Source: Planctomycetota bacterium (GTDB lineage: Bacteria > Planctomycetota > Uabimicrobiia > Uabimicrobiales > Uabimicrobiaceae). From it: DNA of 64,000 bases. The stretch spans positions 1-64,000 of the forward strand of contig JAJDCR010000097.1 in NCBI GenBank assembly GCA_029260735.1, given 5' to 3'. The notes below the pieces were generated by a model. That model made no database searches and was not told where the DNA came from. It worked only from the letters and a program-made list of their open reading frames with translations. Shown here one piece after another: positions 52,284 through 61,963 of the stretch. A program made the translations under genes and the position numbers. Numbering within the stretch: position 1 is the first letter of the stretch; each line of letters starts with the position of its first letter.

Positions 52284-53306
52284 ATGAGTAATCTCGGTTC
52301 AAGAAAAAATGACCACATCAACATTGTTTTAAATGAAGCGGTTGAAGGAGGAGTTCCCACCTTTCAAAAATATCGCCTCCCTTATATTGCTCTACCTGAG
52401 TTAGATATGGAAAAAATTGACCTGAAGAGCAAACTTCTAGACAAAGAGCTTTCTTTCCCCTTCATTATATCTTCGATGACAGGAGGCTTAGAAAGAGGAG
52501 GAACAATTAATCAAAACCTAGCCATTGCCGCTCAAAGAGAAAAAGTTGCTTTGGGACTAGGCTCCATGAGAGTGATTATCCGCTATCCAGAAACTCTAGC
52601 TTCTTTTCAAGTACGCCATCTCTGTCCAGATGTCCCCCTTTTTGCTAATGTGGGAATCGTCCAACTGAATTATGGTTTTGGGCTTGATGAATTAGAAAAG
52701 ATTGTCTCAGGAGTAGAAGCAGATGGATTATTTCTCCACATTAATCATCTCCAGGAAGCTGTTCAGCCAGAAGGAGACACCAATTTTGAAAATTTGCTAC
52801 CAAAGTTAGAAAAAATTGTTTCCAAACTTTCTGTGCCTATTTTTGCCAAAGAAGTAGGGCATGGAATTGATAAAAAAACAGCTCAACGTCTAAAAGACAT
52901 AGGAATAGAGTATATTGATGTTTCAGGAACAGGAGGTTGTTCTTGGGCATGGATCGAAGGATACCGCTGTGTGGATGAAAAAATCTCCCCGGAAGAAAAC
53001 CTAGGCTACATCTTCCGCAACGAAGGAATACCTACTGATGAAGCCCTTCAATCTTGTTCTCAAGTGGAAGGACTCAAATTAATTGCGGGCGGAGGAGTTC
53101 GTAGTGGGTTGGATCTAGCCAAAGCAATAACAATGGGAGCAAAGTATGGAACCTCTGCCAAACCTTTTCTTGGGCCATCTTTAGAGTCTCCCGAGAATGT
53201 TGCTTTAGTGATTCAACGATATCGTAAAGAACTTCAAGTCGCCATGTTTAGCTGTGGAGCCGCTAATTTAAAACAACTCCAAGATATATCTTGTCGGGAA
53301 ATATAA
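52284..53306 (+). CDS. fni: Type 2 isopentenyl-diphosphate delta-isomerase
   Basis: Protein of 340 residues of the FMN-dependent IDI-2 family. Signatures are SRKNDHI at the N-terminus, SSMTGG, INHLQEAVQPEGD (the Glu of QPEGD binds Mg), KEVGHGID, SGTGGCSWAWIE and GGGVRSG for the FMN phosphate. It interconverts IPP and DMAPP with FMN, Mg2+ and NADPH. It opens a four-gene operon with a macro-domain gene, mevalonate kinase and diphosphomevalonate decarboxylase. The enzyme is cytoplasmic. Confidence 0.95.
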   Translation: MSNLGSRKNDHINIVLNEAVEGGVPTFQKYRLPYIALPELDMEKIDLKSKLLDKELSFPFIISSMTGGLERGGTINQNLAIAAQREKVALGLGSMRVIIRYPETLASFQVRHLCPDVPLFANVGIVQLNYGFGLDELEKIVSGVEADGLFLHINHLQEAVQPEGDTNFENLLPKLEKIVSKLSVPIFAKEVGHGIDKKTAQRLKDIGIEYIDVSGTGGCSWAWIEGYRCVDEKISPEENLGYIFRNEGIPTDEALQSCSQVEGLKLIAGGGVRSGLDLAKAITMGAKYGTSAKPFLGPSLESPENVALVIQRYRKELQVAMFSCGAANLKQLQDISCREI

Positions 53307-53333
53307 TCTCAGGTTATCGTAAGGGAAACTTTA

Positions 53334-53855
53334 GTGAAAGAAAATATAACCATTGTTGAAGATGATATCACAACCTTAGCCACTGACGCCATTTGTTGCC
53401 AAGCAAATACAGATCTTGAAATGGATGATAACATCACTGCTTCTCTATTAAGAAAAGGAGGTGATGAGATTCTCAACAACTGTAACGAATATGAGAACTT
53501 GCAAAGAGGACAAGCTGTTATAACTAAAGCAGGTGCTTTATCTTGCAAATATATTATCCATGTTATATTGTATACGATTGGCGAAGAAAATGAAGATGAT
53601 GGAGACAAAAACTTAATGGATGGAGTTCGACAAGCCCTCCACTTAGCCAAAGAAAAAGAACTCAAAAGTCTCGCCTTTCCTCTTCTTGGCAGTTACAATA
53701 CAGGAATACCTATTCGAAGAGCAGCCGAACTAATCATGGCTGAAATAAAAAAACATATGGAGAGCGATACCTCTCTGGAAACAGTCATCTGTGTAGGGCA
53801 TAATCATGCAACCTACAATGCATTAGAAGAAGCCTACAAACAAATAGTGCATTAG
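53334..53855 (+). CDS. Macro-domain protein
   Basis: Protein of 173 residues, GTG start. The Macro (A1pp) fold is seen in the N-terminal ITIVEDDITTLATDAI followed by QANTDLEMDD, the KGG segment, AVITKAGALSCKYIIHVI and FPLLGSYNTGIPIRRAAELI. Macro domains bind or hydrolyse ADP-ribose or its derivatives. The usual VNAAN is CCQAN, and the glycine-rich GGGV loop is replaced by DDNITA, so ligand specificity may differ. It lies 27 bases after the isomerase gene and 36 before mevalonate kinase, an unusual place for a macro domain. Confidence 0.85.
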   Translation: MKENITIVEDDITTLATDAICCQANTDLEMDDNITASLLRKGGDEILNNCNEYENLQRGQAVITKAGALSCKYIIHVILYTIGEENEDDGDKNLMDGVRQALHLAKEKELKSLAFPLLGSYNTGIPIRRAAELIMAEIKKHMESDTSLETVICVGHNHATYNALEEAYKQIVH

Positions 53856-53891
53856 AAAAAGCTACAAATAAATCTAGAGGACTATATAGCA

Positions 53892-54821
53892 GTGAAGTTA
53901 AAACCCATCCATGTTTCTGCCCCAGGAAAGTTAATGCTTTTGGGAGAACACGCAGTTCTTCACGATAAACTGTCACTTGTCTGTGCTGTAAATCGGCGCG
54001 TAAGAGTCTCTCTTACACCTCGTGATGACCATCAAGTAAACATTGACTCCGCTTTAGGCAAGTATAGCTCAGAATTGGGAAAATGGAAAGAAGAGGGAAA
54101 ACTGGGCTTTTCTCTTCAATGCATAAAATGCAAAGAAAAACAAATTTCTCAGGGATTTGATTTAGTTATAAAATCTGATTTTTCTGACGATGTCGGTTTG
54201 GGTTCCTCTGCCGCTGTAACAGTTGCCTGCACTGCTGCTTTAGAGTGCTGGCTAAAAGGAAACTTTGACCAAGATAAAGTATTTCACGATAGTCTTAAAA
54301 TTATCCAAGAAGTGCAGGGAGGAAAAGGCTCAGGAGCAGATGTGGCAGCCAGTGTTTTCGGTGGTCTTCTCCTCTATCGAAAAAATCCTTTTACTGTCAA
54401 AAAACTTCCCTCTATTCCTACCATAACAGTCGTAAACTCTGGCCACAAAGAAAAAACAACCAAAGTAATCAAAAAAGTAGAAGGCTCGCGCGAAAAATAC
54501 TCTTACCTTTTTGATAAAATTTACGATTTAATGGAGGAAAGCTGTCTTCTTGCAGAGAAAGCTGTCCAAGAAGAAAACTGGCAAAATTTAGGAGAAATCT
54601 TAAACCTCAACCAAGGGTTAATGGATGCCATTGGAGTCAATAATGCCAAGTTATCTGGTATTATTTATACCCTGCGAAATTTTCCAGGTATTTATGGCTC
54701 AAAAATCTCGGGCTCTGGCTTAGGAGATTGTGTTGTCGCGATTGGCCAAGCGGACTTACAAAATACCTCCCTCTGTCCACTCGATATAGAAATTTCTCCC
54801 ACCGGAGTTTCTCAAGACTAA
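53892..54821 (+). CDS. mvk: Mevalonate kinase (GHMP family)
   Basis: Protein of 309 residues, GTG start with AGAGGA upstream. GHMP kinase motifs: SAPGKLMLLGEHAVLHDK at the N-terminus, ATP loop VGLGSSAAVTVAC, and KISGSGLGDCVVA near the C-terminus (motif 3). The segment QGGKGSGADVAASVFGG carries the Asp expected as catalytic base. It phosphorylates mevalonate to 5-phosphomevalonate. No phosphomevalonate kinase is next to it, so that step is encoded elsewhere, or this GHMP protein covers it. Third gene of the operon. Confidence 0.9.
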   Translation: MKLKPIHVSAPGKLMLLGEHAVLHDKLSLVCAVNRRVRVSLTPRDDHQVNIDSALGKYSSELGKWKEEGKLGFSLQCIKCKEKQISQGFDLVIKSDFSDDVGLGSSAAVTVACTAALECWLKGNFDQDKVFHDSLKIIQEVQGGKGSGADVAASVFGGLLLYRKNPFTVKKLPSIPTITVVNSGHKEKTTKVIKKVEGSREKYSYLFDKIYDLMEESCLLAEKAVQEENWQNLGEILNLNQGLMDAIGVNNAKLSGIIYTLRNFPGIYGSKISGSGLGDCVVAIGQADLQNTSLCPLDIEISPTGVSQD

Positions 54822-54855
54822 AGAAAGAATCAAAAACAGCAAGGATCAAGATATT

Positions 54856-55842
54856 TTGGATAAATCACAAATTGTTACTAAAATCATTGGCTCACCTAAA
54901 AATCCAGTTAAAGAAAAAGGCCGTGCCTTTGCTCCCACCAACATAGCTCTTTGCAAATACTGGGGCAAAAGAAACGAAAAAATTAATCTTCCTTTAAATC
55001 CGAGCCTTTCTATTTCAATGGGAGATCTAGGAACAAAAACAGTAGTTTCAATGAGTGACAAAGAAGATCAGGTTTTCCTAAACGGAGAATATTTAGATCC
55101 CAGTAACTCTTTTACCACTCGATTGCAAACATACCTTGATCTCTATCGCCCTTCTCCTAATACTTTTTTCCAAGTTCATACAGAAAACAATATTCCTACT
55201 GCAGCAGGATTAGCCTCATCTGCTTCCGGTTTTGCAGCATTAGTTTTAGCGTTGAATGACCTTTTTGGCTGGAATCTAGAGCAACGCAATCTTTCCATTT
55301 TAGCTCGAATAGGTAGTGGTAGTGCCAGTCGTTCTATCTATGAAGGTTTTGTTACTTGGCATGCTGGAGAGCGAGAAGATGGTATGGATAGTTATGCTGA
55401 ACCTTTGGAAGTCCGCTGGCCAGAGTTTAGAGTCGGAACTTTAACTCTTTCAACCGAGCAAAAAAAAGTGGGTTCTCGCAGTGGAATGCGTTTAACCAAA
55501 GAAACTTCTTCCCTTTACCAAGGATGGCCTGACAAAGCTCGTTTTGATTTTAATCTTCTTCAAGAAGCCATTACTCACAAAGATTTTTCTCAACTAGGAA
55601 GAGTAAGCGAGGGAAATGCTTTAACAATGCATGCCACCATGATCGGTGCTTGGCCACCACTTCTCTATTGGCTTCCTGAATCGGTTGCTCATATGCATAA
55701 GATTTGGGAACTACGAGAAAGTGGAGTTCCTGTATACTTTACCATGGATGCAGGCCCCAATCTAAAACTACTCTTTTTAGCAGAAACACAAAGCATCCTC
55801 GAAGAAAATTTTCCCAAGATGAAAGTTGTTGTGCCTTTTTAG
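54856..55842 (+). CDS. mvaD: Diphosphomevalonate decarboxylase
   Basis: Protein of 328 residues, TTG start ten bases after AAGGA. Family motifs: APTNIALCKYWGKRN near residue 26, NNIPTAAGLASSASGFAAL (ATP loop), GSGSASRSIYEGFV, and MDAGPNLKLL near the C-terminus. The catalytic Asp of the family lies in the last of these. It converts 5-diphosphomevalonate to isopentenyl diphosphate with ATP. Last gene of the mevalonate operon, 34 bases after mevalonate kinase. HMG-CoA synthase and reductase are not in the window. Confidence 0.95.
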   Translation: MDKSQIVTKIIGSPKNPVKEKGRAFAPTNIALCKYWGKRNEKINLPLNPSLSISMGDLGTKTVVSMSDKEDQVFLNGEYLDPSNSFTTRLQTYLDLYRPSPNTFFQVHTENNIPTAAGLASSASGFAALVLALNDLFGWNLEQRNLSILARIGSGSASRSIYEGFVTWHAGEREDGMDSYAEPLEVRWPEFRVGTLTLSTEQKKVGSRSGMRLTKETSSLYQGWPDKARFDFNLLQEAITHKDFSQLGRVSEGNALTMHATMIGAWPPLLYWLPESVAHMHKIWELRESGVPVYFTMDAGPNLKLLFLAETQSILEENFPKMKVVVPF

Positions 55843-55922
55843 AATCTGTGATACAATTATCACTAATTGTATTATATAGAAAATTCTAAAATGCTTGCAT
55901 ATATTTTACATTGGGGAAAATT

Positions 55923-56699
55923 ATGTTACGAACATTCCTCTTTTTTGGCCTAGTTATTATTTTTTCTTTATCTGTTCACGCCAATGTCATAACAAGCACC
56001 AGTGGTTTAGTAGGATACTGGTCTGCCGATGACCAAACAGCAAATGACTCTTCAGGTTTAGGAAATCATGGTCTTTTACGTAACGGAACCAGTTTTGAAG
56101 CGGGAATTTCAGGACAGGCTTTTCGTTTTGATGGGGTAGATGATTTTGTCGAAGTAGCAGATAATAACAGCTTGGATCTAGTTCGTTTTACTGTTGCTGC
56201 TTGGGTCAATGTAGATCAGAATAAAAACTTTAACGGAATCGTAAACAAAGGCTTTGATGGTTTAGAAAACTATGAACTCCTTGGTCGCTCAGATGGCTCT
56301 AGTCATTTTACCGTAGATTTTCTTGAAACTGGGCGAAGCTTTCCTACTTTCGGTGGTCTAGTCCCTGGCGAATGGGTTCATATTGCAACCAGCTATGATG
56401 GTGCGGCCATGCGGGGCTACATCAATGGAATCGAAGTTCTCAATTTTGCACGCACAGGCACCCCTGAAGTCGGAGTAGGTCCTCTTCATATCGGAAACGA
56501 ACCAGGAACATCTCGGCATATGGACGGGCTAATCGATGAAGTCGCTGTTTTCAATCGAGCTCTCTCTGGCAGTGAAATCGAATCGGTGTTTAATGATGCC
56601 TCTCTTTCTTCTGCTGTACCAGAGCCAACAACAGGTCTCTTACTTTTTTTGGGTTGGTTTAGCTTCTTCTTCATAAGTAAAAAACGTATTACTCCATGA
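55923..56699 (+). CDS. LamG-domain PEP-CTERM protein
   Basis: Protein of 258 residues. The ATG at 55923 follows GGGGAAA and gives a signal peptide cut after VHA. Residues 25-215 are a LamG/concanavalin-A-like domain: GLVGYWSADD, FRFDGVDDFVEV, FTVAAWVNV, GEWVHIATSYDG and DGLIDEVAVFNRALS. A PEP-CTERM tail closes it (VPEPTT, helix, SKKR). It should be a surface or matrix protein that binds carbohydrate or protein. A strong terminator follows. Confidence 0.9.
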   Translation: MLRTFLFFGLVIIFSLSVHANVITSTSGLVGYWSADDQTANDSSGLGNHGLLRNGTSFEAGISGQAFRFDGVDDFVEVADNNSLDLVRFTVAAWVNVDQNKNFNGIVNKGFDGLENYELLGRSDGSSHFTVDFLETGRSFPTFGGLVPGEWVHIATSYDGAAMRGYINGIEVLNFARTGTPEVGVGPLHIGNEPGTSRHMDGLIDEVAVFNRALSGSEIESVFNDASLSSAVPEPTTGLLLFLGWFSFFFISKKRITP

Positions 56700-56728
56700 T
56701 TTCATTAAATTGCTTAGAAAATCAGCAA

Positions 56729-56768
56729 AAAAAAATGGCGACATCAAATAAGATGTCGCCATTTTTTT
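56729..56768. terminator. Bidirectional Rho-independent terminator
   Basis: A 17-bp perfect stem (56729-56745 with 56752-56768) around AAATAA, with A-run and T-run ends, between convergent genes. Confidence 0.93.
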
Positions 56769-56782
56769 GTCTTCTGCTATTA

Positions 56783-56989
56783 CTATTCTAATGTTTCTGC
56801 TTTTGCAGGAGGAGGAGTATCGTTGGTTAAATCCCATGCTCCGAAAGTCGCTTCATCAGCTACATGAATAGGAAATTCAACAAAGACTTGTTGGAATACT
56901 TCGTTAGGTGTGCTGCGGCACCCAAAAAGAACCATCGAAGACAAAAACATTACAGCAAGAACAATTTTATTTAAACTTTTTTTCAACAT
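56783..56989 (-). CDS. Small lipoprotein
   Basis: Protein of 68 residues with a clear lipoprotein signal: basic start, hydrophobic stretch, lipobox LFGC with Cys at residue 24. The mature 45 residues are acidic with a Pro-Pro-Pro near the end and no known motif. GGAG lies 9 bases before the ATG. It has its own terminator on the far side, which supports expression. Confidence 0.7.
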   Translation of the reverse strand: MLKKSLNKIVLAVMFLSSMVLFGCRSTPNEVFQQVFVEFPIHVADEATFGAWDLTNDTPPPAKAETLE

Positions 56990-57128
56990 CTATGCTTCTC
57001 CAATGTAATTCTCAAAAGAGCTTATTTTAAACTCTCCTGACTCAGTGGGTGAATCCTTATTATCCTACTATAGTTTTTACCAGTTTAAGAAAAAATTTGC
57101 AAGTCTTTTCGATAATTTCTCTTCAGAA

Positions 57129-58088
57129 TCATCGTTTTTTTAATTTTCTTTGTTGAGTAGGACTTAGATACGTCCATGCCTTTTCCATATTTTTTCGAGC
57201 AAAAGCATTTATTTTACATAGCTGCATAAGAGTCAAGTTCAATTTCATAAAAGCAGTTCCTTGAATTTGTCTCTTTTGGTCTGCAAAAGGAGCTTTCCTA
57301 TAACTCTCTATGTCAAAATGCTGAACTTGCAAGCGAGTTGTCGTAGAAGCAACATCTTCTTTGCTGGAAACATACACCTTATTTGCACACTTAACTCCAG
57401 CTGCTCTCGCAATCAACTTAGCCAAGGAAATAGTTTTGCTATCAAACCACACTCTGGTAACTTCACGACCATCAAAAAAACCCGCTTCCGTTTTGATCAC
57501 TCCATCAATGGCCCCAAGCTCCATCTCTCCTGTCCAAAAACAATACATAGCAAAGGCCACTTCCTTAATATTGGGGTTATCATACTCTTGAGAGAGGTTT
57601 TGCAAATAAAAAGGGACTTCTTTTTTTGATTCTTCCAGTGTCTGGCACATCCTCTTAGCAACTCCACCAATTGTCCAAATACGATCTCGACGAGGAATAA
57701 TGTCCTTCCCTGAGCTATCAAAAAAACGAATCACCTGAAAATTCCAAGAGGGTTCTCGATATTTTTTTAGAATTCCAGCATCTTTTCCCGAGCGATTATT
57801 GTAAACCAACACAGGAACAAATTCTGTCTCTATCGCTTCTACTAAAAGAGGATGAGAGAGAACATTTTTTCCAAACTTTTGGCAGCCAGAACAACCAGGC
57901 ACTTCCTGAAACAAAGTCAAAATAGGCTTGTTTTTTTCTGCTGATATTTTAAAAGCCTGATCCCAATTACGATTCCATTTCACCTCACCGACTTCAATTG
58001 ATTTTTGATTTTCAGCCATGAGAAAACACCAAGAAATAACAATAGTGAAAAGCAATAAAAAAAATTTCATTTTTTCTCCGTTGTTCAT
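57129..58088 (-). CDS. Thioredoxin-like protein with MsrA-like C-terminal region (VPGC type)
   Basis: Protein of 319 residues with a signal peptide (1-22). Residues 40-150 are thioredoxin-like, with the redox motif EVPGCSGCQKFG. The region around residue 185, FWTGEMELGAIDGVIKTEAG followed by DGREVTRVWFDS, resembles peptide methionine sulfoxide reductase A but with the catalytic Cys lost. I recall a family named VPGUxT, in which this first Cys is selenocysteine; here the codon is TGT. A periplasmic thiol oxidoreductase is likely. The link to selenium is suggestive, given the tRNA-Sec in this window. Confidence 0.7.
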   Translation of the reverse strand: MNNGEKMKFFLLLFTIVISWCFLMAENQKSIEVGEVKWNRNWDQAFKISAEKNKPILTLFQEVPGCSGCQKFGKNVLSHPLLVEAIETEFVPVLVYNNRSGKDAGILKKYREPSWNFQVIRFFDSSGKDIIPRRDRIWTIGGVAKRMCQTLEESKKEVPFYLQNLSQEYDNPNIKEVAFAMYCFWTGEMELGAIDGVIKTEAGFFDGREVTRVWFDSKTISLAKLIARAAGVKCANKVYVSSKEDVASTTTRLQVQHFDIESYRKAPFADQKRQIQGTAFMKLNLTLMQLCKINAFARKNMEKAWTYLSPTQQRKLKKR

Positions 58089-58259
58089 GAAAAGCTAAGG
58101 TACCTCTTCTTTTAGTAAAGATGCACTCTAAAGTATTTAGAAACATTTTAGACTTAATTACAATTATCGAAGGTCTTAACTATGTATTTCACAAATCATC
58201 AAAAGTAATTCATAATTTCATTTTTTTAAGCGAAAACCAACTAGGACGTATCCTTATTG

Positions 58260-58300
58260 GAAACTAAAATTACTTTTAGGGCAGAAGTAATTTTAGTTTC
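58260..58300 (-). terminator. Hairpin after the coiled-coil gene
   Basis: A 16-bp perfect stem (58260-58275 with 58285-58300), AT-rich, 17 bases past the stop of the gene at 58317. There is no T-run on the minus strand, so the call is moderate. Confidence 0.55.
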
Positions 58301-58316
58301 TATTTCAAAAAGTTAG

Positions 58317-60413
58317 TTATCTCGAGAGATTAGAGAAATCTAATAAGCTGTCCATATTTTTTCCTCCAGGCCAATAAGTATAGTACTTACTGGCTAGAGC
58401 AATTATTCTAACTTTTACAATTTGAATAGATCCTTTGTCTATTGAACCGATGATTTCACCTCTGTCATTTCTTACATCAGCTTTTATTTTGTATTGAGAG
58501 GTTCCATCAACAAGAGCAATAAACTCTACGTCTTCAAAACCATTGAAGTTCCAATGTACCGTTCCTTCTCCTTTCAAACCGTATTGGCGAATTATCTTGC
58601 TCTTATGTTCTTCAAAAATTTCTTTATGTTTTTTCCACAGAGAATCTATCGCAGCTTTAGAATTTTCATCCCAAACGTAGTTGAAGCGATCATTGCCATG
58701 GTCCAGATACCAGCCATAGTAACCTGACCCGCGAATGTATTCGCGAGAAAAATCCTTTATAGCTTTTCCTTTATAGCTTTCTAAATTTTTAATAATGGCT
58801 AATCTATTTGCTGGAACTTGCTTTTGTTTTTTCTGAAAGCTAGAAAAACCTGATGCTTTAACTTGTTGAGAAGCCTTTTCAATTTTTGTCCACATTTTAT
58901 TTTGCAATGATTGAATCTCTGTGTTTGCTTTTTTCCACTTTAGGGCTATGGTTTCGTAGTGCTTTAAAAACTTGTCTAAAGAAGGGTCATTCCCTGCAAT
59001 TATTCTACTCTTCGCTAAACTTTCTTTTACGTCACGTCCTTCTTCTGCCGAGCTTTTAGTATAACGGAAATTATTTAAAACTTCATGATACTTTGTTCTT
59101 TGAGTTGTCAGATTCACCATCTCTTTTGATTTTTTGGTAATGCTCGCTATTCCCGTGAATCCTTGGAGGAACATTTTGATATTATCAACTCTGTTATTTC
59201 CCTTATACCAGTTTTCTAGAAGATCTTTCGGTTCTTTATCAACATTAGCCATGTGTTTTTGTATATTTTTGAATTCTGTATTTGCTTGCACAATATGGCC
59301 TTCAATAAAAGCGTCTATATCTTTTACTAATTTATGCTCATGGGCCATAGCTTTTTTCCAATTCGCGAGCATAGTCTCTAGTCTTTCAAATATTTGCTCT
59401 CTTTCGGGAAAGTGAGCAAAATTTTCTTTTTTGGCTTGTTCTAAAACGTTCTTCTTTTTTTCTAGTTCTTTTATGGTTGCACTAAGATCTCTTTTTGAGT
59501 TTCTTATTTCAATCAATACCTGGTTGTAGTTGGAACTTACATTCCCCGAAAATAGAGTTTCACTATAATCTTTGTTTAAAAACTCATAGATTTCGTCAAT
59601 CTTTTTTCCCAGATAATTAATAGAAGAACTAATTTCTTTCAATGTTTCCTTTATTTCATCGAAAGATTTGTACATTTCTATCCTAAGAGCAAGCTCAGTA
59701 AATTTTATACCGAGAGATTTTACCTTAGCGTTATTTGAAACATCTTTTAAGGCATCTAAATATCCTTGTGCTTGTTCTTTCTGTTTTTCTATTATGTGAT
59801 AGCTATTGGACATGGCTATGTTATGTAAAGTTTTCTCTAGATTTTTGACATTTTTTTGTTGGCCATAATTTAAGGCTTCGATTGCTTTGTCAAAAAGAAC
59901 TTCCTGTTCGATATCTTCTAATGAGGCGACTTGGATGCCAAGTTGTTTTGCATCGCTCAGCGTTCTATTGACATTATCAATAGTATTTTTAAAACGATTA
60001 TTATTAGATCGCTCCAAAGCCATTATTTCTTTTTGCATTTTCTGAATGTGTTTTTCCGCCTTAGAGGGATTTTTCTCTCTGCCTTGTTTAACTTTAGAGA
60101 TTATTTTTTGCACATTCTTGAGAGCTTGCTCGACATTTTTTCTCGATTCTTCTAAGCTTTCTATTTTTTCCAGCTCTATCACTCTTTCCAGAAGAGATTT
60201 CACTTCAGGATGATCTGGAAATTTCTTTTTTAATCTCTTTATGTGCCGAGTGACTTTTTTTAATTCTTTGAAAAAAGTTTTGCTATCTCTAGATTTCTCA
60301 GCTTTCTCAACAGCATCGACAGCTTTTTCTAGTGTTTTTTTATCAGATCTTCCTAAGTCTTGGGCCAATAACAAACTGCTCAAAAATAGTAAAAGAAAAA
60401 AGGTATTTTTCAT
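58317..60413 (-). CDS. Secreted coiled-coil protein
   Basis: Protein of 698 residues with a signal peptide (1-17, cut after LLA). Residues 25-540 are almost entirely charged helices with heptad-like spacing, rich in Lys and Glu. The C-terminal 150 residues are more aromatic (YIRGSGYYGWYLDHGNDRF) and look like a small folded domain. I know no family for it. Its start overlaps the stop of the 471-residue secreted protein by 4 bases (ATGA), so the two are translated together and may form a complex outside the cytoplasm. Confidence 0.75.
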   Translation of the reverse strand: MKNTFFLLLFLSSLLLAQDLGRSDKKTLEKAVDAVEKAEKSRDSKTFFKELKKVTRHIKRLKKKFPDHPEVKSLLERVIELEKIESLEESRKNVEQALKNVQKIISKVKQGREKNPSKAEKHIQKMQKEIMALERSNNNRFKNTIDNVNRTLSDAKQLGIQVASLEDIEQEVLFDKAIEALNYGQQKNVKNLEKTLHNIAMSNSYHIIEKQKEQAQGYLDALKDVSNNAKVKSLGIKFTELALRIEMYKSFDEIKETLKEISSSINYLGKKIDEIYEFLNKDYSETLFSGNVSSNYNQVLIEIRNSKRDLSATIKELEKKKNVLEQAKKENFAHFPEREQIFERLETMLANWKKAMAHEHKLVKDIDAFIEGHIVQANTEFKNIQKHMANVDKEPKDLLENWYKGNNRVDNIKMFLQGFTGIASITKKSKEMVNLTTQRTKYHEVLNNFRYTKSSAEEGRDVKESLAKSRIIAGNDPSLDKFLKHYETIALKWKKANTEIQSLQNKMWTKIEKASQQVKASGFSSFQKKQKQVPANRLAIIKNLESYKGKAIKDFSREYIRGSGYYGWYLDHGNDRFNYVWDENSKAAIDSLWKKHKEIFEEHKSKIIRQYGLKGEGTVHWNFNGFEDVEFIALVDGTSQYKIKADVRNDRGEIIGSIDKGSIQIVKVRIIALASKYYTYWPGGKNMDSLLDFSNLSR

Positions 60414-61825
60414 TTATTTTCTCCTGGTCGAAACATTCTTTGAATTTTTTCTAAAATCTTTACAAAACGTTCTTTTTCTTGGGGATACTTCTCCTTTTCT
60501 AAGTGAATAAACTCTAAAAAAACATTTTTTTCCTCAATAGAACAACGCTCCAATCGCAAGATATTAGAAGAACTCGCAAAACGTTCCATCGCATTAAAAA
60601 AGGCTTTAGTGTCAAACTTAAGCAACACACTTTGAAAATGATGGATTAGCCTTGGTATGGATATTTGCTCTGGTTTATCAAGAGCTATTCCAGAATTCAT
60701 CCTGTTATAGGGAATTAGCGTATAGCGATAGCCCATATACGAGTAGAAAAAATTTCCCCGAATGGGGATTTGAGCGCTATAACAAGCTGTTCCACCAACT
60801 CTTGTAACAAGAGAAACCGATATTTTTTGTCCATCGACATAGAATTCTCCCGGATACTCAATGCTATCGAAGCGAAGAGCATGGCTGGGTGTGCAAAAAT
60901 AAACCTTGCGATATTGGCGAGATTTTTGGAGCAAGTTTTTTCGATAGGGAAAACAAGGACCAACAATAAGATTTCTTTTTTTCAAATACTCGTACACTTT
61001 TTCAGCGGCATTTTTTGTTTTTATTAAAATAATACTTTGAGGATGTATTTGGTAATTAACTATAGAGAATTCTTCACTGTTAAATATATCAGAAACAACT
61101 ATCTCAGGTTCTTGTGCTTTCTGATAATATAGTTGAACGTAAAGAGAAAGTGTTTCTTCATTAAATTTAAGTTGTTTAGCTGCAGTTACATTCTGTAAGG
61201 TAATTTTATAAGTTTTGGGATTATACTTTTCTATTCGCTGGTAGGGAGTTTCTTCTATTCTCCCTGTGTGTTTACGAAAAAATGTATGTTTCTTATTTTG
61301 CTGTGGAGTTTGGCACTTAATGTAAAAATCATCATGAGAGGGTAGTTTTTCCAAACTTTTAATGCTAATTAAAATAGATAGCTGTGAGTAGAAGAAAGCC
61401 TTCAAGTGTAGTTCGCTTTGCAAGGAATGAGAAATCATAGAGAAAATATTGTTCTCCCAGTAAGAGGAACTTTCATCCCACTTTATTATTTCAATTTCAG
61501 GAAATTTTTTAGTTAGACTATTGATGATTTGTGATTTTTTATACAGATCAATCGTCCCACTTTCGTTCATTACGTTATTGGCAGATAAAATGACAGGCAT
61601 TATCAATCCATCGGTATCTGCTGGGAAAGAAGGTAATTCTTTAGGAAAAAATTGGCTTTTTAGTTTTTCTACGTCCGCTTCCAGAGAACTATTGCTTTTT
61701 TTTAGTAGTTCAATCTCCTGCACTACTTTTGCTAAAGCTCTAACATCAATCCTGACATCGTAATCTTGTGCGCAAAGATTACCCACAAGAACACAAAAAA
61801 CAAATATATAATTTATAATGTTCAT
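60410..61825 (-). CDS. Secreted protein of unknown function
   Basis: Protein of 471 residues with a signal peptide (1-19, cut after LCA). A short coiled segment follows (about 25-50). The rest is mixed alpha/beta with several basic and aromatic patches and no motif I recognise. It is translationally coupled to the coiled-coil gene downstream. It is divergent from the DUF2089-like regulator gene at 62054, with a 228-base shared upstream region carrying an inverted repeat. Confidence 0.7.
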   Translation of the reverse strand: MNIINYIFVFCVLVGNLCAQDYDVRIDVRALAKVVQEIELLKKSNSSLEADVEKLKSQFFPKELPSFPADTDGLIMPVILSANNVMNESGTIDLYKKSQIINSLTKKFPEIEIIKWDESSSYWENNIFSMISHSLQSELHLKAFFYSQLSILISIKSLEKLPSHDDFYIKCQTPQQNKKHTFFRKHTGRIEETPYQRIEKYNPKTYKITLQNVTAAKQLKFNEETLSLYVQLYYQKAQEPEIVVSDIFNSEEFSIVNYQIHPQSIILIKTKNAAEKVYEYLKKRNLIVGPCFPYRKNLLQKSRQYRKVYFCTPSHALRFDSIEYPGEFYVDGQKISVSLVTRVGGTACYSAQIPIRGNFFYSYMGYRYTLIPYNRMNSGIALDKPEQISIPRLIHHFQSVLLKFDTKAFFNAMERFASSSNILRLERCSIEEKNVFLEFIHLEKEKYPQEKERFVKILEKIQRMFRPGENK

Positions 61826-61963
61826 TTTTAGTTTTTGTCTCCAAGTATGAATCTCATTCCTTTATTTTATCATTTTGTTTCCAAAATAGAAATTAAATAA
61901 AAAAATAAAGCAAGAAAAATAGAAATTAAATAGAAATCAAAATAGAAATATTAGATTTGCGTA

